Of a DNA stretch of 64,000 nucleotides, positions 57,960 to 64,000 are shown in pieces. The stretch's first letter is position 1. Each line of letters opens with the position of its first letter. A model generated the notes under the pieces. That model saw nothing but the letters and a program-made list of their open reading frames with translations, had not been told where the DNA came from and ran no database searches. The translations under genes and the position numbers were made by a program. The stretch comes from Fibrobacter sp. (GTDB lineage Bacteria > Fibrobacterota > Fibrobacteria > Fibrobacterales > Fibrobacteraceae), in the NCBI GenBank assembly GCA_024399015.1, contig JAKSIC010000001.1, positions 372,001 to 436,000 of the forward strand, read 5' to 3'.

Positions 57960-59141
57960 TTAGCGCTTGCGACGGTCCATGCTAATGTTTTCTGCGTAGT
58001 AGTCCCTCTTTTCTTCGTACATGCGACGGTCGATTTCGTTGATGAAAGCATCCACACGCATTTCAGAGAAATCCAGCTTACAGGAACCCATAGCCGCAGA
58101 CAGCACATAAACCGCACCGGATACTTCATTGAACTTTCGCAAAGCGGTTCTAGCACGATTCATAACATCCTCAATAACAGCATCGTCCTGGCTATTGACG
58201 AAAATGATGAACTCGTCACCGGCATAGCGGATCACAAGTCCCAATTCGCCCACCACCTTCTTCAATATGGAAGCGGCGTTGATCAAGGCTTCATCACCCA
58301 CAGCATGGCCAAATTCATCATTGATGCGTTTAAAGTCATTCAGGTCCAGCATGATGCCAGAAACCAGATTCTTCTTACGACGGGAATATTTTTTCAGGAG
58401 GTAATCAAGATAGGCACGGTTGTACAGGCCGGTCAGGGAATCCCTGAAAATCCGTTCGTTCTGCAAGCTGGCAAGAACGCCTGCCACAGCTACAGCCAGG
58501 CTAACATAGGAAACCGACACACCGTAGAACAAAGTCTGTGCGACGCCGCCTGCAAAAACAGGCAAGATATACACCCATATCGGGAAGAACTTGAGGGAAC
58601 CACCACGGTACTTGCTGTGAAGATAGGACACCAAAGAATCCATCATGAACAGGTAGTCTACCGCAACATAGTAGAAGAACAAGCTTTTACGATGGTACAC
58701 ATTATTGGCATCCACTTCAAACACGATGGGAACAAAGAAGTTCACAACCATCAAGGCCGCACCCACAATAACAAACGCCTTAAGCGTCCACAAATGACGC
58801 TTGGAAATGGAGCCATTCAGATGGACTTCTACAAAATGCACCCAGAATTCCGCAGCCATCATAAGAGCGATATACAACCAGGCGTTTCCAAAAGTAACAA
58901 GGAACCTATTCAATGCACCCGGGTGGCCATCGAGGGAGTAGGATACCGGATCGATCAGGCAATTGGTAAAGGCGAGGACCATCATGACCATAAGGCAACG
59001 GTTTTCCTCGCTGCGTTCACGCAAGCGCCACACATTGGTCGCCATCAAGATAATCAACAGGAACGCGCCGATAACATTCGCCACGTACACAGACGCCAGG
59101 TTAAAAGTACTGATCATTAAAAACCCACTTAACAACCCCAA
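57960..59141 (-). CDS. Membrane diguanylate cyclase with AGDEF motif
   Basis: A 393-residue protein with about seven or eight N-terminal helices (ANVIGAFLLIILMATNVWRLRE to VSLAVAVAGVLASL) resembling the 7TM histidine-kinase-type sensor domain, and a GGDEF domain from about residue 235: DSLTGLYNRAYLDYLLKK, MLDLNDFKRINDEFGHAVGD and the active site YAGDEF. Alanine for the first glycine is found in some active cyclases, so activity is possible. The inhibitory site is not RxxD (GLVI at that place). The gene is the last of a five-gene run (two hybrid kinases, NUDIX, DUF1653) with gaps of 9-14 bases. A second start at 59117 is possible. Confidence 0.88.
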   Translation of the reverse strand: MGLLSGFLMISTFNLASVYVANVIGAFLLIILMATNVWRLRERSEENRCLMVMMVLAFTNCLIDPVSYSLDGHPGALNRFLVTFGNAWLYIALMMAAEFWVHFVEVHLNGSISKRHLWTLKAFVIVGAALMVVNFFVPIVFEVDANNVYHRKSLFFYYVAVDYLFMMDSLVSYLHSKYRGGSLKFFPIWVYILPVFAGGVAQTLFYGVSVSYVSLAVAVAGVLASLQNERIFRDSLTGLYNRAYLDYLLKKYSRRKKNLVSGIMLDLNDFKRINDEFGHAVGDEALINAASILKKVVGELGLVIRYAGDEFIIFVNSQDDAVIEDVMNRARTALRKFNEVSGAVYVLSAAMGSCKLDFSEMRVDAFINEIDRRMYEEKRDYYAENISMDRRKR

Positions 59142-59155
59142 AACACCGGCACCAA

Positions 59156-59404
59156 TTATAACAAATCTATTTCGGTAAAGCGGTCTGCCACCGTTCCATC
59201 GGGCAAAATTACCTTGCTTTCAAAGTCGGATTTTGCGCGAACCCAAATGGTACCCTTGGGGTGATCCGGAGTTTCGTACTCACTGCGGTAAATCACCAGG
59301 GGCTTCACATCCTCGCAATCCAGGGCGTTGGCCTCCACCACCGTGTAGACCATGGTTTCCTTTTTGTAATGACGATAGCGGTGACCGGTAATAGCCTTGG
59401 ACAT
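59156..59404 (-). CDS. DUF1653 family protein
   Basis: An 82-residue soluble protein matching DUF1653: GHRYRHYKKETMVYTVVEANALDCEDVKPLVIYRSEY, then GTIWVRAKSDFESKVILPDGTVADRFTEID. These small proteins are widespread and occur fused to or next to NUDIX and other enzymes; their function is unknown. The neighbour here is a NUDIX gene 11 bases upstream, the GGDEF gene 14 bases downstream. Confidence 0.85.
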   Translation of the reverse strand: MSKAITGHRYRHYKKETMVYTVVEANALDCEDVKPLVIYRSEYETPDHPKGTIWVRAKSDFESKVILPDGTVADRFTEIDLL

Positions 59405-59415
59405 GGAGCTCCTCC

Positions 59416-59946
59416 CTAGCCGTTTTCAAGCCAGGCAAAATCCTTCGGGTGATCTACGAACTTTTCAGGGTTCAGCTTATGCTTGGCAAAAAATTCCTGG
59501 CGGGTCATCCACACGAAGTCATCCACTTCGCCCGGCTGGGGCACCAACGCGCCCGCCTCCTCATCGGACAAACTAATTCGATAAACGTCGTAATATTCGT
59601 TGTCCAGATACTCGCCGCCGTTCAGCACGCTTTCGTGGGTAGACTCGAAAAGATATTCCAGTTCATCGGCGTTCTTCACCACGCCAAGCTCTTCCCGAAG
59701 TTCGCGAACTGCAGCATTACGGCTGTCATCACCTGCAGAAATATGGCCAGCGCAACTAGTGTCCAAAAGTCCAGGATTATTTTCCTTGACCTTCGCACGT
59801 AACTGGAAAAGGATTCTGTCATCTTTATCAAAGGCCCAGATATGCACGGTGCGGTGCCAGAGTCCCTTGGAGTGAACCTCGGTTCTTCCACGGGCATAAC
59901 CAGCAGAAGTTCCATCCGGATTCAAGACATCAATTTGTTCTTCCAC
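59416..59946 (-). CDS. NUDIX hydrolase, isopentenyl-diphosphate-isomerase-like
   Basis: A 176-residue enzyme. The Nudix box runs GHISAGDDSRNAAVRELREELGV, with aspartate instead of the first glutamate but the metal-binding REL-x-EE complete. The surroundings (WHRTVHIWAFDKDDRILFQLRAKVKENNPGLLDTSCAGHISAG) resemble the Nudix subgroup of isopentenyl-diphosphate isomerase and YfcD-like proteins. The reaction is unsettled: nucleoside diphosphate derivatives are the usual substrates. It sits between a hybrid kinase gene (gap 9) and DUF1653 (gap 11). Confidence 0.9.
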   Translation of the reverse strand: MEEQIDVLNPDGTSAGYARGRTEVHSKGLWHRTVHIWAFDKDDRILFQLRAKVKENNPGLLDTSCAGHISAGDDSRNAAVRELREELGVVKNADELEYLFESTHESVLNGGEYLDNEYYDVYRISLSDEEAGALVPQPGEVDDFVWMTRQEFFAKHKLNPEKFVDHPKDFAWLENG

Positions 59947-59955
59947 GGTATCCTC

Positions 59956-61662
59956 TTAAAGTGATTCGTTCAACGCACTCATTAAATGATTATAATCGCG
60001 AATAAAATCTTCGTGATGCATCTGCACATAATCATAATGGCCATCCTTGCAGGCAAATTCCATAGCCTTCGCGCGGCTAGCCATGTCGACGGCACCGATG
60101 GTCAGGGCAGCACTTTTCAGCGATCTGATTTCAATGCGATAAAGTTCAAAGTCTTCGTTATCCATAGCGGCATCAAGAGTTTCCTCACGATTCAGCTTAC
60201 GGAAATCAGAAAGCAAGTTGCGGTACAAGTCTTCGTCGTTCTGACAGAAATTCAAGCCCACATTGACATCCACAAAACCCGAGGCAGAAAGCTTCAGCAA
60301 ATCCGACGGAATCTTGGACTCCTGAATCAAAGCGAGCAAGGTCTTTGCATCGAACTCCTGAGAGGTTGCCCCCGGAACATCCGCGGAAGTATTTTTGGAT
60401 GCCATTTTCGTTTTCACAGCAGATTCCGCGTAACCCAGGGACTCTATAAGATTTGTGGGAATGAACCTGTTGAACAACGCAAAAAGTGATTCTTCACGCA
60501 CCGGCTTCAGCAGGCAATCCGCAAAACCTATTTTCTGACATTCAGAAGCGGATATATTTTCATCTTCCGCGGCCATTAGGACCACGGGAGTATTCCTGTT
60601 GAAGTTTCCCGCGAGAGTCTTCAGAATATCCAAAGTCTCTTCCGCATTCATGACAGGCATACCCTTGTCCAGGAAAATCAGATGGTACTGCGTTCTCTTG
60701 ATTTTCTCAAGGGCGTCCATGCCATTGCTGGACTCGTCAATGGTGATTCCGGTATCCTTAAGGAAGCCCTTCATCACACGCAAGTTCGTAGGCAATTCGT
60801 CGGCCACGAGAATGCGGACCTTAGGCGCATGGAACCTGCTCATTTCCGTTTTGACGGAACTTGCGTATGTCTTCTGCCGGCTCCAAAAATCACCCATCAG
60901 GACTTCTTTTTTCACCAACGTGGGAATTGTGATTTTAAAAGACGTACCGCGTCCAAAGTCGCTATCAACCTGGATGGTTCCCCCCTGTAAATCTACAAGG
61001 CGCTTAACCAAGTTAAGACCAAGGTCGGTGCGCTCAATGTCACGCAACTGTTCAATTCTTTCCGAGATATCAAACAGATGTTCCATGGCTTCCCTGGGAA
61101 TACCGTCACCAGAGTCCTTCACAATAATGACAAGGTCGATCATGTCACGGGAGCCATCGGCGATGCGGTCAAAGGTCACTTCAAGGGTAACGAACCCTTT
61201 CTTGGTAAAACGGACGGCAAAGAAAAGCAGGCTATTTATAATCTGACGAACGCGCTTTTCGTCACCATACAATTCTACCGGCAAGCTGGAATCGATCTTG
61301 AAATTGAATTCAAGATTCTTTTCCTGGATACGCGTAGCATACATATTGTAGCATTCATTCAATGTCAGGAACAAGTCGTAGTTGACCGGAGCGTAAACCA
61401 TTTCACCGGATTCAATTTTCGAAAAGTCCTTCACATCGTTCACCAGCGACAAAAGGTTTCGGCCCGCATCCTGAATATTAATCGCAAACTCCTTCATTTC
61501 AGGAGTTTCGCATTCCTTGAGAAGCATCGCGTTCATGCCAAGGATTTCATTGATGAGCACACGGAACTCATTGCTCATACTGGAGGACAATCGATAGTTC
61601 GTCCTCCCTATGGCCTGACCTTCAACAGGAACTTTATCTTTCTTACCAACGTTAATGCTCAT
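59956..61662 (-). CDS. Soluble hybrid histidine kinase-like protein lacking phosphoacceptor histidines
   Basis: A 568-residue protein with the order HisKA-like helix pair, HATPase, receiver, Hpt, and no sensor or membrane part. The H-box reads SSMSNEFRVLINEILGM, so asparagine N31 stands in place of the phosphorylated histidine. The ATPase keeps the G1 motif (KDSGDGIP, 182-189) and G2 (DLGLNLVKRLV), but the N-box asparagine is phenylalanine (NSLLFFAVRFT). The receiver retains D332 (FLDKGMPVMNA) and K386 though its acidic pair is changed to ADE. In the Hpt domain IRSLKSAAL has R513 instead of histidine. The protein overlaps the upstream paralogue by 11 bases and probably acts together with it. 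Confidence 0.85.
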   Translation of the reverse strand: MSINVGKKDKVPVEGQAIGRTNYRLSSSMSNEFRVLINEILGMNAMLLKECETPEMKEFAINIQDAGRNLLSLVNDVKDFSKIESGEMVYAPVNYDLFLTLNECYNMYATRIQEKNLEFNFKIDSSLPVELYGDEKRVRQIINSLLFFAVRFTKKGFVTLEVTFDRIADGSRDMIDLVIIVKDSGDGIPREAMEHLFDISERIEQLRDIERTDLGLNLVKRLVDLQGGTIQVDSDFGRGTSFKITIPTLVKKEVLMGDFWSRQKTYASSVKTEMSRFHAPKVRILVADELPTNLRVMKGFLKDTGITIDESSNGMDALEKIKRTQYHLIFLDKGMPVMNAEETLDILKTLAGNFNRNTPVVLMAAEDENISASECQKIGFADCLLKPVREESLFALFNRFIPTNLIESLGYAESAVKTKMASKNTSADVPGATSQEFDAKTLLALIQESKIPSDLLKLSASGFVDVNVGLNFCQNDEDLYRNLLSDFRKLNREETLDAAMDNEDFELYRIEIRSLKSAALTIGAVDMASRAKAMEFACKDGHYDYVQMHHEDFIRDYNHLMSALNESL

Positions 61663-64000
61663 ATTCAGATAAACCCTTCCTGATCTTTTCGATACTTTCT
61701 ACATAGGCTGCAACAAAGGAATCATGCAAACCTTCGACCTCGTCAAACCTTGATTCCTTGCAGGCGACCTCAATATTTCGTGAGCGCAAGGAAAGGTTTT
61801 CTGCACCAATAGCAGAGGCCACTCCACTTACAGAGTGAATCAAGGCCAGATAGTCGCTCCAGTTCTTCGCAAGGAATGCTCGTTGGAATGCGGGAGACTT
61901 ATCCTCGCGAACAAACTCCTCAAGAACTTCGCAATAGCAGCGAATATCACGTGAAAAATATTCCAAGCCAACGCTTACATTCAAAACGTTTTCAAAGACC
62001 ACCAATTTTTCTTCCGGGGTCAAGACTGAGTGGAACTCCAGTTCCTCATTGTCGTCAACAAATGTTTCTGTTGATTTTTTCGTAGACTTCTTCTTGACTT
62101 TAGCCTGGGGGAATTCCAGCAAGTCATCTCGAGTCAACACCAAGTCCTTGGGCAAATACCAGGCAAGCATCCTCTTCAGGTCCTGTTCCTGGTAGGGCTT
62201 TGAAATAAAGTCCGTCAAACCAAGCTTCAAGTAGGAATCGCTAAAGTCAATGGTTTTCGCCGTACCCATGATGACCGGAGTCTCCTTATTGGGAGAATCC
62301 TGGATTTTCTTCATTCGTTCAAACGTCTTGATGCCATCCATTACCGGCAGGGAATAATCCAGAAGAATCAAGTCGTAGCGTCTGATGGCCACTAGCTCCA
62401 GGCATTGTGTCGCATTGACCGCAGTATCGATCTGGATCTTGGTGTCCTTCAGCAAACCGCAAACCACCTTCAGGTTGATGTCAACATCATCCACCACCAG
62501 GATTCTTGCAGAAGGAGCAAACAACGTATCGTAAGCCTTCGATTCTGTAAATTCAGACTCGTTGTACCTTGTGAGGAAATCGCCCATAGGCTCCACATTC
62601 AGGACAACCTGCGGGATTGTAATCATGACGGTGGTACTTTCGCCATATCTGCTCTTGATTACCAGATCGCCACCACAGGCCGCAATCAGCAACCTCGCAA
62701 GGCATAGCTCAGCACTGGTACCATCCCAGCCACGGTCCTCGGAATCGTAGTCAACGCTGACCGATTCACCAGTATCACGAATTGAAATTTTCAGGACAAC
62801 CGTATCCTCTGAGGAATTCTTGGACTTGGCCAAGGAATCAAAACCAACGGAAATCAAAATGCCGCCGGCATCAGTGCGCTTGACTGCGTCAGTCAATAGG
62901 TTGTTAATCGCCTGACGAATCCTCTTAAGGTCGCCCCACAGGCTCGACGGGAGGTCAGGATCACATTCCACAGAAACCTGCAGGTTCTTCATCGTGGCCT
63001 TGGGAAGCACGTTCTTATAGCACTCGGAAAACAGAACAAACACATCGTATGCTTCCGATTCCTGCACAGAGTTTCCCCTTTCAAAATCAGAGAAGTCCCT
63101 GGCATCGCTAATCAAGGAATTCAATTCCTTCACGGCCGAGCCCACGCTGTCAACGAACTTTCTCGTACTCGCATCGCGGATGCTCTTCGCAAGCACCGCA
63201 TTCATGCCGAGAATTCCGTTGATGGAAGCCAGCATCTCATGATTCATCTTACGCTGGATGATTTTTTTCGTCCTCATGATTCTTGCAACTTTACGATGAC
63301 GGAAAAATCCAAAGATTGCAACTAGAATCATGACAACAAACAGCAGCAGAATGATCATAATGTTGCGAGCCATGATCCAACGGAGATCTTCCGTGGCGGT
63401 GGCTTTGTCTACGATGGACACGAGCAGCCAATTTCGTTGAAGAGGAGCCACAAAGGCAAAGGATTCCTTGCCGGCGTGAATAATTTCCACCATACCGGAC
63501 CTTGTGCGGGTCACCTTACGAGCAAGGCTTTCCTTTTCAGTACCCCAGAACGCATCAGACAGATAGTTCTGGCCGATTTCAATTTCATCATGATGGTCAA
63601 TTACCGTTCCGTTCACGTCCAGGATTACCCAATGGCAATCCTGGTTCTTTACCAACTTGGAGAATTTTCTCAGATTCTTAAAAGGAATGTTCAGTGCCGC
63701 AACGCTACGCTTACTGTCAAAAGCCCTGCTTATGGAAACAGCATGAACACCATTTGCAATATCGTTATAGGCAACAAACTGGGCGCTATCATCCCTTGCC
63801 TGGATGGCGCTCTTGTACCAAGGGCGTTCCTGGACATTATAACCCTCAGGAGGAACCCAATGACCTCCATCAATATAATGGCCATTGATATAACCATAGA
63901 CACCCGAAAATTCAGACTCCGTCGCAATACGGAAACGAGAAGTTTCCTCACGGAACAATGAATCTACGTCGGCAATAGAAGCACCATCCTTAATAAGATG
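61652..64000 (-). CDS. Membrane hybrid histidine kinase with Cache-type sensor (5' end outside window)
   Basis: At least 782 residues; the frame is open to the window's right edge (the first codons read HLIKDGASIADVDSLFREE), so the N-terminus is missing. A periplasmic Cache-type sensor (ERPWYKSAIQARDDSAQFVAYND, GTVIDHHDEIEIG) is followed by one helix (IMIILLLFVVMILVAIFGFF), an H-box with the histidine present (RKMNHEMLASINGILGM, codon at 63239-63241), an ATPase domain whose G1 and G2 motifs are badly changed (DTGESVS, ELCLARLL), a complete receiver (VVDD, LILLDYSLPVMDG, SKPY) and an Hpt with histidine (LIHSVSGVASAIGA). It is the first visible gene of the five-gene cluster. Confidence 0.88.
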   Translation of the reverse strand, partial: HLIKDGASIADVDSLFREETSRFRIATESEFSGVYGYINGHYIDGGHWVPPEGYNVQERPWYKSAIQARDDSAQFVAYNDIANGVHAVSISRAFDSKRSVAALNIPFKNLRKFSKLVKNQDCHWVILDVNGTVIDHHDEIEIGQNYLSDAFWGTEKESLARKVTRTRSGMVEIIHAGKESFAFVAPLQRNWLLVSIVDKATATEDLRWIMARNIMIILLLFVVMILVAIFGFFRHRKVARIMRTKKIIQRKMNHEMLASINGILGMNAVLAKSIRDASTRKFVDSVGSAVKELNSLISDARDFSDFERGNSVQESEAYDVFVLFSECYKNVLPKATMKNLQVSVECDPDLPSSLWGDLKRIRQAINNLLTDAVKRTDAGGILISVGFDSLAKSKNSSEDTVVLKISIRDTGESVSVDYDSEDRGWDGTSAELCLARLLIAACGGDLVIKSRYGESTTVMITIPQVVLNVEPMGDFLTRYNESEFTESKAYDTLFAPSARILVVDDVDINLKVVCGLLKDTKIQIDTAVNATQCLELVAIRRYDLILLDYSLPVMDGIKTFERMKKIQDSPNKETPVIMGTAKTIDFSDSYLKLGLTDFISKPYQEQDLKRMLAWYLPKDLVLTRDDLLEFPQAKVKKKSTKKSTETFVDDNEELEFHSVLTPEEKLVVFENVLNVSVGLEYFSRDIRCYCEVLEEFVREDKSPAFQRAFLAKNWSDYLALIHSVSGVASAIGAENLSLRSRNIEVACKESRFDEVEGLHDSFVAAYVESIEKIRKGLSEYEH

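Overview
The window looks like a Fibrobacter chromosome (Fibrobacterota, gut cellulose degraders). I infer this from a secreted family 9 cellulase and a huge GLUG-repeat protein that both end in a type IX-like C-terminal sorting domain, lipoproteins with poly-serine linkers, a TIGR02147-family regulator beside such a lipoprotein, a futalosine-pathway MqnA, and an OmpA with TSP3 repeats. Nothing here names the strain. There is no rRNA, phage, insertion sequence or CRISPR array; the one tRNA is tRNA-Val(CAC).

Layout. 1-9.7 kb: a cut-off acyl-CoA:CoA-transferase, GtrA, a large OmpA protein, a MacB-type ABC pair, the cellulase and a KDPG-type aldolase. 9.8-14 kb: response regulator-GGDEF, mqnA, a small beta-barrel protein, a cytoplasmic GH5 enzyme and MscS. 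14-20.8 kb: a minus-strand run clpP-ftsY-lipoprotein-thioredoxin-glycosyltransferase-envelope protein, then aroD, a PTS IIA protein and tRNA-Val. 20.8-34.4 kb: TolC, a 1000-residue GGDEF/HD-GYP/PAS/GGDEF protein, MATE, an hsp20 gene behind a consensus sigma-54 promoter, a lipoprotein esterase, an ArsR-type regulator, GlmM, a metallo-beta-lactamase-fold enzyme, an NrnA-like DHH phosphoesterase and a membrane diguanylate cyclase.

34.4-43.9 kb is one minus-strand operon for a complete dedicated TonB system: receptor, DUF4249-like lipoprotein, DUF3450, long TtpC-like ExbB, ExbB, ExbD, TonB and a TPR protein. It contains palindromic repeats inserted in frame in two genes and a 14-bp tandem duplication that shifts the frame of a lipoprotein signal peptide. 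44-47.6 kb is a tight operon of an ECF sigma factor, a one-helix anti-sigma-like protein and a caspase-fold protein with surface repeats. 47.7-56.4 kb holds an EamA transporter, the GLUG-repeat protein, a GNAT and the TIGR02147/lipoprotein pair. 56.5-64 kb is metY and a five-gene minus-strand cluster: two tandem hybrid histidine kinases with unusual catalytic residues (the first runs off the window), NUDIX, DUF1653 and a GGDEF protein.

Themes: envelope and secreted functions dominate, cyclic-di-GMP signalling is dense (four GGDEF proteins, one also HD-GYP), and several genes have a -10 box so close to the start codon that leaderless mRNAs are predicted. Coordinates come from reading frames; starts moved to fit a signal peptide or ribosome binding site are stated in each entry.
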